This document shows positions 54,418 to 62,151 of a DNA stretch of 64,000 bases, piece after piece. The stretch's first letter is position 1. The number at the start of each line of letters is the position of its first letter. The position numbers and the translations under genes were made by a program. The stretch lies in contig CAZFWJ010000006.1 of assembly GCA_964522505.1 (NCBI GenBank), forward strand, positions 23,731 to 87,730, given 5' to 3'. Source of the DNA: GYS-P2D sp964522505. GTDB lineage: Bacteria > Bacteroidota > Bacteroidia > Chitinophagales > Saprospiraceae. Below the pieces are notes generated by a model. The model was not told where the DNA came from. It made no database searches and saw nothing but the letters and a program-made list of their open reading frames with translations.

Positions 54418-54697
54418 ATGGAGACTTTAATTATGAATCTAATAAGTGGTGCACTTGGAGGGAATGCTGCTGGTAAACTTTTCAGTAATTTATCATTGGG
54501 CACAATTGGTAATTCTATTGTGGGTATCGTCGGTGGGGGTTTAGGTGGGAAAATTATTAAGTATGGCAGGAATTGCAATTGGGTCAGATGGGCTTGATGC
54601 TGCGAGTATTATCGGGAGTATTGCAGGAGGTGGAGTAGGTGGAGGAGCGCTTATGGCAATCATAGGAGTTGTCAAAAAGACAATGAACAAATCGTAA
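54418..54697 (+). pseudogene. Glycine-rich small membrane protein split by a frameshift
   Basis: Two overlapping frames together encode one typical glycine-zipper membrane protein. Frame 1 (ATG 54418, TGA 54595-54597, 59 aa) ends its family-like part at IVGIVGGGLGGKII, then turns into YGRNCNWVRWA. Frame 2 (ATG 54563, TAA 54695-54697, 44 aa) supplies the second half, MAGIAIGSDGLDAAS, then SIAGGGVGGGALMAIIGVV. Removing one base near 54562 would fuse them to about 92 residues. Natural inactivation, programmed shifting, re-initiation at 54563 or a sequencing error are all possible. The gap between gcvP and this gene (54247-54417) shows nothing else. Confidence 0.7.
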
Positions 54698-54750
54698 AAT
54701 CAAACGGAATTTTAACTTGATATTAAAATAGGTGGGGCGTTTGTCCCCAT

Positions 54751-55545
54751 TTATTTTTTTATGACGCGCTGATAGATCTCCTTATAATCTTCAACTTCCG
54801 TCTTCATCCAGCGATCCCAGAAAGTAAAGTATAGACCATAGTTAAACATAAACCTCCTGTGATGCAGATCGTGATGGGTCGCACCTATGAAATGTTTCCA
54901 GATGACATGTTTATGCGCATTTCTTGGAAATATTTCCACGCCTGCATGGTTAATAATTGCAGATATAGTCATAACTATCAACAATACAATCAGCACATAA
55001 ATATGCATAGGAACAACGGTCATAATTGCTGGAATAATCAAGGCTTGTAACAAGGATTCGATAGGATGAAAGCTAAATGAAGTCCACACAGAGGTATCGA
55101 TGCTATCGTGATGAACCTTGTGTATGAGTTTATATATTTTGGGTGTATGTAGCCATCTGTGTAGCCAATAGTAATAAGTCTCATGAATGAAAAAAGCAAA
55201 CAGGGCACTGAATGGGACGTACCACAGAGGATATGCAGACCAGTCTATATAAATAACGGTCAGATTATACTGCCACATCATGATCATTAAGACACCTATT
55301 ATCCCAAAAATGAAACTACTGATGCCTGACATCAGAATTTCTTTGTTGCGCTGCTCCGCTGACACCCATGTCGATAGAATTCTATTCACATGGTGAGTTG
55401 AGAAATATTTATAGATCCCCTGTAAGTACAGTTGCGATAAGATCACATATCGAATGAAGGTGATGACACTAAATACCATAAAGAGATATAGGAAGTTCTC
55501 GGTGATCAAATAATCCTTCTCCAAAAACTCAAACCCGGTCGTCAT
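54751..55545 (-). CDS. Sterol desaturase/fatty acid hydroxylase superfamily protein
   Basis: From ATG 55545 the protein has 264 residues. A diiron histidine cluster is spread as HETYYYWLHRWLH near 130, HKVHHDS near 147 and THHDLHHRRF near 228. Four or more hydrophobic segments place it in the membrane. The superfamily hydroxylates or desaturates lipids and carotenoids. The upstream alternative start at 55608 would overlap the divergent gene. Which lipid is used here cannot be said. Confidence 0.87.
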   Translation of the reverse strand: MTTGFEFLEKDYLITENFLYLFMVFSVITFIRYVILSQLYLQGIYKYFSTHHVNRILSTWVSAEQRNKEILMSGISSFIFGIIGVLMIMMWQYNLTVIYIDWSAYPLWYVPFSALFAFFIHETYYYWLHRWLHTPKIYKLIHKVHHDSIDTSVWTSFSFHPIESLLQALIIPAIMTVVPMHIYVLIVLLIVMTISAIINHAGVEIFPRNAHKHVIWKHFIGATHHDLHHRRFMFNYGLYFTFWDRWMKTEVEDYKEIYQRVIKK

Positions 55546-55576
55546 CTGAAATATTAATGTTAGATTAACTAAGGTA

Positions 55577-56272
55577 ATGGCTATTATGCAAATCGAGCAG
55601 CTCAGCAATGAGATAAGGGATACACTAATAGGCGGCGGTGATCAACACTATGCTAAGAGAATGAAGGCATATATGAAAGGAAAGTTTGAGTATATCGGAC
55701 TTTCAGCTGGTGAACGCAGGGCAATGACAAAGGCTATAGTCAAGTGTTCAAGAGAACTATCTGTTGACCAGAGGGTAGAGCTGGCTGAAAAACTGTGGCA
55801 AGAAGACTATCGAGAATGCCATTACACTGCTATGGATATCCTCAGCACGGTAGAATCTAAAATTGATGAATCCTATCTTTCTCGTGTAGAAGGATTGATC
55901 ACCACTAACTCTTGGTGGGATACAGTAGATTGGTTAGCATCTCATTTAGTGGGATCGATTTGCCGTGACTCTTCAGTCAGTTCAGAAGCTTATCTGGCGA
56001 AATGGCTCGGCGATGATGATATTTGGCTCAATCGAACTTGTTTGATTCATCAGCTTTTTTATAGGGATGATACAGATTTTGATAGACTCAAGGATTACAT
56101 CTATGCTTTAGAGTATAAAAAGGATTTTTTTATCCAAAAGGCCATAGGATGGGCACTGCGTCAGTATAGCAAGAGTAATCCATATGAGGTGGAGGAGTTT
56201 GTCGATGATCATCCCATCATGAGCAATTTAGCTCGTCGTGAAGCGATGAAACACATTAATAAGTCGAGATAA
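55577..56272 (+). CDS. AlkD-like DNA alkylation repair protein
   Basis: The 231-residue HEAT-like protein matches AlkD-type DNA glycosylases: AYMKGKFEYIGLSAGERRAM near 32, LWQEDYRECHYTAMDIL near 68, TTNSWWDTVDWLASHLVG near 109, DIWLNRTCLIHQLFYRDDTD, and KKDFFIQKAIGWALRQYSKSNP near 183. These enzymes excise alkylated purines such as 7-methylguanine and 3-methyladenine. ATG 55577 and ATG 55586 are both possible starts. The gene diverges from the desaturase-like gene with 31 bases between starts. Confidence 0.88.
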   Translation: MAIMQIEQLSNEIRDTLIGGGDQHYAKRMKAYMKGKFEYIGLSAGERRAMTKAIVKCSRELSVDQRVELAEKLWQEDYRECHYTAMDILSTVESKIDESYLSRVEGLITTNSWWDTVDWLASHLVGSICRDSSVSSEAYLAKWLGDDDIWLNRTCLIHQLFYRDDTDFDRLKDYIYALEYKKDFFIQKAIGWALRQYSKSNPYEVEEFVDDHPIMSNLARREAMKHINKSR

Positions 56273-56307
56273 CTTGGGAAGAATGTTGAGATGGGTGAGG
56301 TATGGGC

Positions 56308-56368
56308 AAAAAAAAAGTGCCATGCTTCTCAAGGCAATGGCACTACTCATCATTTAATAACCAAAACT
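56308..56368 (-). ncRNA. Small-RNA-like unit 1 (hairpin and T-tract, minus strand)
   Basis: On the minus strand the block AGTTTTGGTTATTAAAT (56352-56368) is followed by the stem AGTGCCAT/ATGGCACT (56337-56344 with 56316-56323, extended by GC/GC past a bulge) and nine T. No minus-strand gene lies upstream to be terminated, so a separate short transcript is likely. A weak promoter-like TTG-N19-TACATTGA lies just upstream. See unit 2 for the better-preserved copy. Confidence 0.5.
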
Positions 56369-56457
56369 CAATGTATCGTATGCAACTAATGTGCCAAGTG
56401 TAAAGTACTTATCAAATTATTTTTTTCTTTAACATTTCAAGGTGTACGGTATAGGGC

Positions 56458-56522
56458 AAAAAAAAGCTCGAGAGCATTCTCTCGAGCAAAACGAATTTTA
56501 CAATTTAATAACCAAAACTTAC
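56458..56522 (-). ncRNA. Small-RNA-like unit 2 (promoter, conserved block, terminator; minus strand)
   Basis: Read on the minus strand, the unit has the same 17-base block AGTTTTGGTTATTAAAT (56503-56519), then a 9-bp perfect stem GCTCGAGAG/CTCTCGAGC with a 4-nt loop (56466-56487), then eight T and GCCC. A consensus promoter precedes it. The implied RNA is about 60-65 nt. Stem sequences of units 1 and 2 differ completely while block, T-tract and the following GCCC are kept, which points to conservation of structure. Confidence 0.6.
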
Positions 56523-56528
56523 ACAATA

Positions 56529-56558
56529 CAAATATATACATATTATGATAAAATGCAA
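56529..56558 (-). promoter_or_regulatory. Bacteroidota consensus promoter for unit 2
   Basis: On the minus strand TTG (56556-56558) is followed by exactly 19 bases and then TATATTTG (56529-56536), a full match to TAnnTTTG. The spacing equals that of the SRP RNA promoter in this window. Transcription should start near 56520-56523. Confidence 0.65.
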
Positions 56559-56643
56559 TGTATAAAATGCAGTGAAACTGTTAATTACGTCATATTTTTA
56601 ATTAAAAATGTGTATGCCTCTAATAATCAGTAATATTGCTTGA

Positions 56644-57336
56644 GTGAAAATTGAAGTTATTTATGAGGATAATCACCTCTTGGTTGTAAATAAACCTGCT
56701 GGATGGCTATCGCAAGGAGATAAAACAAATGATTTATCGATCTGTGAGCCCTATAAAGCTTATATAAAAGAAAAGTATCATAAGCCAGGTAACGTGTTTT
56801 TGCATCCGGCACATAGACTTGATAGGCCAGTAAGTGGATGTATAATCCTTGGTCGGACATCTAAAGGACTCCAAAGAATTCAAAAATTATTTGCTTCAGG
56901 TGATGTAAACAAAGAGTATTTGGCTGTTGTGAGTGGCATCCCTCACAAAAATCGTGAAACACTCCGAGACTGGTTATTAAAAAACAACTCAAAGAATGTC
57001 ACAAAGGTCGTATCGTCCTCTACAAATAAGGCAAAGCATGCACAATTGACTTATGATGTCATTGATGGCACAAACAACTCAGCACTCCTAAAAGTCTTGC
57101 CTCAAACTGGTCGTTCTCATCAGATCAGAGTACAATTAAGTCACATAGGTCATACGATACTAGGAGATGTAAAGTATGGCGCGAACGCTTCATTGCCTAA
57201 CAAGGAGATCGCCCTACATTGTTATAAGATGACATTCAAACATCCGACTCTGGAAAAGCAGGTTTTGGTAAGCTCATTACCTAACATAGCCGCCTTTCCT
57301 TGGAGTAATTTCAAAAGAAAATTAAACAGCATTTGA
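56644..57336 (+). CDS. RluA-family RNA pseudouridine synthase
   Basis: The 230-residue enzyme converts uridines in rRNA or tRNA to pseudouridine. Motif II contains the catalytic aspartate in PAHRLDRPVSGCIILGRTS near 55; NKPAGWLSQGDK near 16, LLKVLPQTGRSHQIRVQLSH near 152 and GDVKYG complete the family pattern. There is no S4 domain. The start must be GTG 56644, since an in-frame TGA lies directly before it. The target base cannot be predicted from sequence alone. Confidence 0.92.
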   Translation: MKIEVIYEDNHLLVVNKPAGWLSQGDKTNDLSICEPYKAYIKEKYHKPGNVFLHPAHRLDRPVSGCIILGRTSKGLQRIQKLFASGDVNKEYLAVVSGIPHKNRETLRDWLLKNNSKNVTKVVSSSTNKAKHAQLTYDVIDGTNNSALLKVLPQTGRSHQIRVQLSHIGHTILGDVKYGANASLPNKEIALHCYKMTFKHPTLEKQVLVSSLPNIAAFPWSNFKRKLNSI

Positions 57337-57362
57337 GACTATAGTCTAAAAGACTATTTTTG
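57333..57362 (+). promoter_or_regulatory. Promoter of the SRP RNA
   Basis: TTG (57333-57335) overlaps the stop codon of the pseudouridine synthase and is followed after 19 bases by TATTTTTG (57355-57362), a full TAnnTTTG match. The predicted start, near 57369, coincides with the 5' end of the RNA stem. Confidence 0.75.
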
Positions 57363-57365
57363 CAG

Positions 57366-57465
57366 CTGTGAGGGTTGTACGGCCAGCTCCCTTTAAATCC
57401 CCCAGGGTGGAAACACAGCAAGGGTAGGAGGTTGTAGCGGTTTGGTATGATTCCTCACTTTTTTT
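57366..57465 (+). ncRNA. ffs: Signal recognition particle RNA (4.5S, small bacterial type)
   Basis: The outer stem GTGAGG (57368-57373) pairs with CCTCAC (57453-57458). The apical domain contains CCAGGGTGGAAACACAGCAA (57402-57421) followed by GGGTAGG, the GGAA-capped motif with the AGCA internal loop that binds Ffh. Seven T follow the closing stem and act as terminator. The RNA pairs with Ffh to target nascent membrane and exported proteins to the translocon. Its size of about 95 nt is normal. Confidence 0.92.
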
Positions 57466-57493
57466 ATTTCTCTCAATTATAATCATAAGCTCA

Positions 57494-58150
57494 ATGCGGT
57501 TTTTTATAGACACAGCTTCTTTAGATCAGATCAAAGAAGCTCATGACCTTGGTATACTTGATGGTGTGACCACTAATCCATCATTAATGGCTAAAGAGGG
57601 CATCAGTGGTGAAAAGAATATTAAAGACCATTATGTCAAAATATGCGATATCGTTGATGGTGATGTAAGTGCAGAAGTGATCTCGACGGATTTTGACGGT
57701 ATAGTAAGCGAAGGCAAGGAATTGGCTAAGTTGGCACCTAATATTGTTGTCAAAGTCCCAATGATCAAAGACGGAATAAAAGCTATAAAGTGGTTCTCTG
57801 ACAATGGTATAAAGACAAATTGCACATTGGTATTTAGCGCAGGTCAGGCGATATTAGCGGCAAAGGCTGGAGCTACTTATATATCACCATTCATTGGAAG
57901 GATCGACGATACTACGTGGGATGGTATACAACTCATCCACCAGATAGCTGAGATTTATGCAATCCAGGGCTATGATACAGAGATCCTTGCGGCATCGATA
58001 CGTAACAGTAGACACATCGTGCAGGCGGCACAATCAGGAGCAGATATCGTGACTTGTCCTCTTAAAGCGATTTTGGGCTTACTAAATCATCCATTGACGG
58101 ATATCGGCTTGGCTAAGTTTCTTGCTGATCATAAGAAGTCTAATTCATAG
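57494..58150 (+). CDS. fsa: Transaldolase-like aldolase (TalC/FSA type)
   Basis: The 218-residue protein is of the short transaldolase class: FFIDTASLDQIKEAHDLGILDGVTTNPSL compressed around residues 3-31, the Schiff-base lysine in NIVVKVPMIKDG near 85, TNCTLVFSAGQAILAAKAGA near 109, SPFIGRIDD and AASIRN. Such enzymes act either as transaldolase in the pentose phosphate pathway or as fructose-6-phosphate aldolase; the two cannot be separated here. Start at ATG 57494 shortly after the SRP RNA. Confidence 0.92.
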   Translation: MRFFIDTASLDQIKEAHDLGILDGVTTNPSLMAKEGISGEKNIKDHYVKICDIVDGDVSAEVISTDFDGIVSEGKELAKLAPNIVVKVPMIKDGIKAIKWFSDNGIKTNCTLVFSAGQAILAAKAGATYISPFIGRIDDTTWDGIQLIHQIAEIYAIQGYDTEILAASIRNSRHIVQAAQSGADIVTCPLKAILGLLNHPLTDIGLAKFLADHKKSNS

Positions 58151-58160
58151 TGCGATCCTT

Positions 58161-58520
58161 ATGAAGGATACCATCTTTTATCTTGGCACCTGTGATACCT
58201 GTAAGCGGATTATGGGAGAGATCAATGACATAGATCGATTCGAACTTAGAGAAATAAAAACCAAAGCTGTATCAAGCTCTGAAATAGAGGGCATTCGCAA
58301 CTTGTCTGAATTGAACTATAGCGAACTGTTCAATAAGCGAGCGCGAAAATATAAGGAGATCAAAGATCAGCTTGAAGAAGCAGAGGACAAGGAATACAAA
58401 TCCCTCATCACACAAGAATATACGTTCTTGAAGCGTCCAGTAATCGTCTATCATGATCAGGTGTTCGTAGGTAATGCTAAGAAGACCATTGAGCACATGC
58501 TCAATACGGTTAATCAATAA
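58161..58520 (+). CDS. ArsC/Spx-like thioredoxin-fold protein
   Basis: The 119-residue protein from ATG 58161 has the short motif TCDTC near residue 11, like the CxxC/CxxT of the ArsC/Spx family. Other family-like parts are FELREIKTKAVSSSEIEGI, SELFNKRARKYKEI, and EYTFLKRPVIVYHDQVFVG, where FLKRPV matches the usual LIKRPI of ArsC-like proteins. Its role could be in redox or in arsenate reduction; no ars genes are near. It is 10 bases downstream of the aldolase and abuts hemF. Confidence 0.8.
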   Translation: MKDTIFYLGTCDTCKRIMGEINDIDRFELREIKTKAVSSSEIEGIRNLSELNYSELFNKRARKYKEIKDQLEEAEDKEYKSLITQEYTFLKRPVIVYHDQVFVGNAKKTIEHMLNTVNQ

Positions 58521-58521
58521 C

Positions 58522-59427
58522 ATGGATATAGTAATTCGACAGTCGATCATTGATTGGTTTAAGGGGCTACAAGACAACATATGTAATAGTCTTGTAGAAC
58601 TAGATGGGCAAGGAGAATTTAGAGAAGATCCATGGGAAAGACCAGAGGGCGGTGGAGGCCGTACCAGAATCATTCAGGGTCAACATATTGAGAAAGGTGG
58701 GGTTAATTTTTCTGCTGTGCATGGCAGTATGCCTGAAGTTATTGCCAAAGGACTGGGACTGCCCCCTAACGACTTCGTAGCAACAGGAGTGTCGATAGTG
58801 TTGCATCCAGTTAATCCAATGGTGCCTATCATTCATATGAATGTGCGCTACTTTGAGACGGATCAGGGACATTGGTGGTTTGGAGGTGGGATAGACCTGA
58901 CCCCCCATATCATCTTTGACGAAGATGCGAGAGAATTTCATCAGAGATTGAAGACCGCCTGTGATAGCTTTTATCCAGAAGCGTATTACGAATATAAAGA
59001 ATGGGCTGATAACTATTTCTTCATCCCACATCGAGATGAAACAAGGGGCATAGGTGGGATATTTTTTGACCGTATAAATTCTGATATAGGACATAGCAAG
59101 TTAGATTGCTGGAGATTCGTGCAGTTTGTTGGAAATTCATTTGTACCTATATATAGTTCTATTTTCAATAGGAGATATGAGATGCCCTATACACCAGAGC
59201 ATAAGCAGTGGCAGCTCATCCGTCGTGGTCGTTATGTTGAGTTTAACTTAGTCTATGATCGAGGAACAAAATTCGGACTGCAAACTAACGGACGTATAGA
59301 GTCTATTTTGATGAGCTTACCGCCACAAGTGGCTTATGAGTATGATTATCAAGGTACGCAAGAGTACGAATCAAGGACACAAGCAAAGTTAAAGAAGGGT
59401 ATAGATTGGATTAAAGACACTGTATAG
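58522..59427 (+). CDS. hemF: Oxygen-dependent coproporphyrinogen III oxidase
   Basis: The 301-residue enzyme converts coproporphyrinogen III to protoporphyrinogen IX with oxygen during haem synthesis. Motifs are DPWERPEGGGGRTRI near 36, HMNVRYFETDQGHWWFGGG near 103, and YVEFNLVYDRGTKFGLQTNG near 237. ATG 58522 is one base after the previous stop; a start at 58474 would overlap the upstream gene by 47 bases. Oxygen dependence implies an aerobic lifestyle. The 3' end overlaps the convergent lipoprotein gene by 17 bases. Confidence 0.95.
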   Translation: MDIVIRQSIIDWFKGLQDNICNSLVELDGQGEFREDPWERPEGGGGRTRIIQGQHIEKGGVNFSAVHGSMPEVIAKGLGLPPNDFVATGVSIVLHPVNPMVPIIHMNVRYFETDQGHWWFGGGIDLTPHIIFDEDAREFHQRLKTACDSFYPEAYYEYKEWADNYFFIPHRDETRGIGGIFFDRINSDIGHSKLDCWRFVQFVGNSFVPIYSSIFNRRYEMPYTPEHKQWQLIRRGRYVEFNLVYDRGTKFGLQTNGRIESILMSLPPQVAYEYDYQGTQEYESRTQAKLKKGIDWIKDTV

Positions 59428-59881
59428 TGAGTTCATCAGTATTGATAGTATTGCTCATATTACCCGCTCTATCAAACACCTGAATTCCAAATGTCATCGT
59501 ATTAGTTGCACCCTCAGGATTGGAACAGGCTGGACTGCCATCATCAAACAAACAACAAAGAGTTGGTATATTGAGGATGACGCTGCCTACATTGCCTATG
59601 TCAGTCTGAGGTAGATCTGGTATCCGGTTTACAACATGCACCTCACCATTTCTATTGTCGAAGACTTGCACATTATTAGATACACCGCTGAGGTCACCGT
59701 CAAGATCGGTAAAACTAAATTGTACCACTAAAGTGTCTTCTAAGCCTAGGTTACCCTGAACAAGAACATCTTTATTCATGCCCATGTAAGTGATCTCTGG
59801 TGCACTATTGATATTATTGTCCTCAGAACAACTGAAATAGAACAGAACACTTACAATTAATACCACGAACAGTCTTAGCAT
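59411..59881 (-). CDS. Lipoprotein of unknown function
   Basis: The 156-residue product begins with a lipoprotein signal (LRLFVVLIVSVLFYFSC, lipobox YFSC). The mature part has beta-sandwich-like strands (LVVQFSFTDLDGDLSG, MTFGIQVFDRAGNMSN) and a cysteine cluster (IPTLCCLFDDGSPACSN plus the terminal QCL). No family is recognised; Bacteroidota genomes carry many such lipoproteins. It diverges from the LuxE-like gene with eight bases between starts, so the promoters must lie within the genes or overlap. Confidence 0.75.
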   Translation of the reverse strand: MLRLFVVLIVSVLFYFSCSEDNNINSAPEITYMGMNKDVLVQGNLGLEDTLVVQFSFTDLDGDLSGVSNNVQVFDNRNGEVHVVNRIPDLPQTDIGNVGSVILNIPTLCCLFDDGSPACSNPEGATNTMTFGIQVFDRAGNMSNTINTDELTIQCL

Positions 59882-59889
59882 AGCATAAA

Positions 59890-60879
59890 GTGATTGATAG
59901 TTATCAAGATATCATTAATAGTTTAAACGCAGAACAGTTCGATTCTGATTATGTGGCAAGGCGTATTTTTAATTATCAAAAAGAGCATAACCCCATCTAT
60001 CGTCGATTTACTAGGATGATAAACTACAATCAGACACCCCAACAATTTTCAGATTATCCTTTTTGCCCAATCGCAGCATTCAAGCATCATGAACTTAAGA
60101 CGGGTGGTTGGTCTACAGGAGGTCAATATTTTATGAGTAGTGGGACCGGAGGGAATAGGAGTAGGCATTATGTGAGAGACCTTGCGCATTACCATACTAT
60201 GTCAAAACGGATTTTTGAGGGGTATTTTGGAGCATTAAAGAACTATCAAATCCTGGGGCTGTTGCCACACTATTCTGATAATCCTCATTCATCGCTTTTA
60301 AGCATGGTAAGGCACTTTACAGAGTGCTCAGGTTATGAAGGAAAGATGTTTCTGACAGATTTAGACAATCTAAATCTGCAGATTGATTCCAATAAGGCCA
60401 ATAGTATTCCAACAGTGATAATCGGTGTGAGCTTCGCTATGCTTGATTATGTGAGCTCTTACCAACATCAACTCGATGATAGCTTTATTATCATTGAAAC
60501 GGGCGGCATGAAGAAATATAAGCGTGAAATGACCAAAGAGGAGATTCATGATACGCTTCGCATGTCGTTTTCAGGAGCTCAAATATGTTCTGAATATGGA
60601 ATGACCGAATGCTTAGCACAATCCTATAGTGTTGATTCCACGTGGATTAAGATGAATGATTTTTTTAAAGTAGTGATTACGGATCCAACTGATCCAGGTC
60701 AAGTATTAACGCCTGGTCGTACAGGGAGGATTAATATCATTGACTTGGCTAATGTGGCTACTTTGTCGTTTATAGCAACTGATGACATCGGGAAGGTATC
60801 GCAGGATGATCCTAATCTATTTCAAGTATTGGGAAGGCTATCTAATACGGATCTAAGAGGATGCAACTACCTGATCTGA
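59890..60879 (+). CDS. LuxE-like acyl-protein synthetase/ANL-fold enzyme
   Basis: The 329-residue cytoplasmic protein starts at GTG 59890, just after an in-frame stop. It has the LuxE pattern: FPIAAFK-type PFCPIAAFKHHELKT near 57, an ATP-binding loop MSSGTGGNRSRHYVRD near 83, and SEYGMTECLAQSYS near 236, the YGMTE motif of adenylate-forming enzymes. LuxE makes acyl-AMP and passes the acyl group to a cysteine. Outside luminous bacteria the function of such proteins is not known; no luxCDAB genes are here. Its 3' end overlaps the amidase gene by 27 bases. Confidence 0.8.
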   Translation: MIDSYQDIINSLNAEQFDSDYVARRIFNYQKEHNPIYRRFTRMINYNQTPQQFSDYPFCPIAAFKHHELKTGGWSTGGQYFMSSGTGGNRSRHYVRDLAHYHTMSKRIFEGYFGALKNYQILGLLPHYSDNPHSSLLSMVRHFTECSGYEGKMFLTDLDNLNLQIDSNKANSIPTVIIGVSFAMLDYVSSYQHQLDDSFIIIETGGMKKYKREMTKEEIHDTLRMSFSGAQICSEYGMTECLAQSYSVDSTWIKMNDFFKVVITDPTDPGQVLTPGRTGRINIIDLANVATLSFIATDDIGKVSQDDPNLFQVLGRLSNTDLRGCNYLI

Positions 60880-62100
60880 GTGATGATTGATAACTCTCTT
60901 AGTAATTCCTTCAAATATCCACTTAGCAAGGGCTTCTCGATTAGAAGCTAAGAGTATGCGCTTATGATCAGCCTTGTTCTTTATGTTAGCCAATTCTATT
61001 AATACAGCTTTAGGTTGTGTTACTCGTAGTACATGGAGATTTCGCTCGTTAATATAACCTCTGTAGTTTCGCCCTTTCTGGTACTGATTATATTTCTCTT
61101 CAAATGTTGTCATAAGATCTGTAGCCAACTGCCTCGATGAATTACTGATAGGGTGGTAATTAAAGAACACATCTTGCCTCTTATTATCAGTTCGAGAATC
61201 AACATGTATTGATACCAATAGCTGTTCTTTTACGCCTGTAGTTCTGTGTTTTCTATAGGCACTATTCACGTAAGCCGCCCTACGATTTAACCTCACCAAC
61301 TGTTTTCGAGTCCTTAAGTTTTCTCCGTTGGCTAAGATTTCGTCGTTGTCACAAGGCAAATATTCACCATCACGAATACCATCATTCTGGTCTTGTACGA
61401 CGATCTCTACTATAGCACCATGCTGCATAAGCTGCCGTGCTAACCTAAGCGTTACATCATAGGCATATTCATCTTCGCATAATTCTGATTCACATTCTGA
61501 ACAAACTGCTCCAGGATCAACACCTCCATGACCACTCACGAGATAATAGACTCGTCCGTTTAGACTGTTGTCTAATTTTTCTACTTCTTGGTACTTTTTA
61601 CCGAATAGTTTATTGATCTGCTTCGTGCTTTTTGGCTTCGTTTTAGCTACTTCATGCACGTCAGGCTCTGATTCTACGACAGGCATATCGTCGAGCTCAT
61701 GATGAGGCACCCATAATAGTTTACTATCTGTGAAGTGTGTTTGTCGCAAGCCCTTCCTTAGGAGCCATTCATTGTATTCCTTGATGCGTACAGCCTTCTC
61801 CCAGTTATCCAATCCGATGGTGCTCCGTATACTTTTCTCATTGTATTTATATACTGTTATAGGGAGTTTATAGGTTTTGTCTCTAATCAGTAAACTGCTT
61901 TTGTTGAGCTTGTTGAGATCATAAAATCTCTTAAGATTGTCACTATTCTGGATGAGCTTATACCTTTGCAATAATACTGTGATACCGTCGCCTGCTTTTG
62001 CTTTGACTGGAAGTGCGTCATATACTATACTGTCAGCATGGCCGACGAAGGGAGTAAATAGTAAGATCACTATTGAGAGTAGTAGCGTACGTATCATCAT
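60853..62100 (-). CDS. N-acetylmuramoyl-L-alanine amidase (Amidase_3) with N-terminal extension
   Basis: The 415-residue protein from ATG 62100 has a signal peptide (RTLLLSIVILLFTPFVGHA). A region of about 150 residues follows, with a LysM-like segment (KAGDGITVLLQRYKLIQ) repeated in looser form. The catalytic domain (about 180-400) shows zinc ligands: SGHGGVDPGAV, the glutamate in EDEYAYDVTLRLA, SIHVDSRTDN and the catalytic glutamate in AVLIELANIKN. It cleaves the amide between muramic acid and L-alanine in peptidoglycan, probably during cell division or wall turnover. Confidence 0.9.
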   Translation of the reverse strand: MMIRTLLLSIVILLFTPFVGHADSIVYDALPVKAKAGDGITVLLQRYKLIQNSDNLKRFYDLNKLNKSSLLIRDKTYKLPITVYKYNEKSIRSTIGLDNWEKAVRIKEYNEWLLRKGLRQTHFTDSKLLWVPHHELDDMPVVESEPDVHEVAKTKPKSTKQINKLFGKKYQEVEKLDNSLNGRVYYLVSGHGGVDPGAVCSECESELCEDEYAYDVTLRLARQLMQHGAIVEIVVQDQNDGIRDGEYLPCDNDEILANGENLRTRKQLVRLNRRAAYVNSAYRKHRTTGVKEQLLVSIHVDSRTDNKRQDVFFNYHPISNSSRQLATDLMTTFEEKYNQYQKGRNYRGYINERNLHVLRVTQPKAVLIELANIKNKADHKRILLASNREALAKWIFEGITKRVINHHSDQVVASS

Positions 62101-62151
62101 AAATGGTTGTAATACAAATATAAACACTTTATGAAAAAACGTAATATATAA

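Noticed and set aside
59890..60879. LuxE-like gene as evidence of bioluminescence
   Set aside because: No luxA, luxB, luxC or luxD genes are present.
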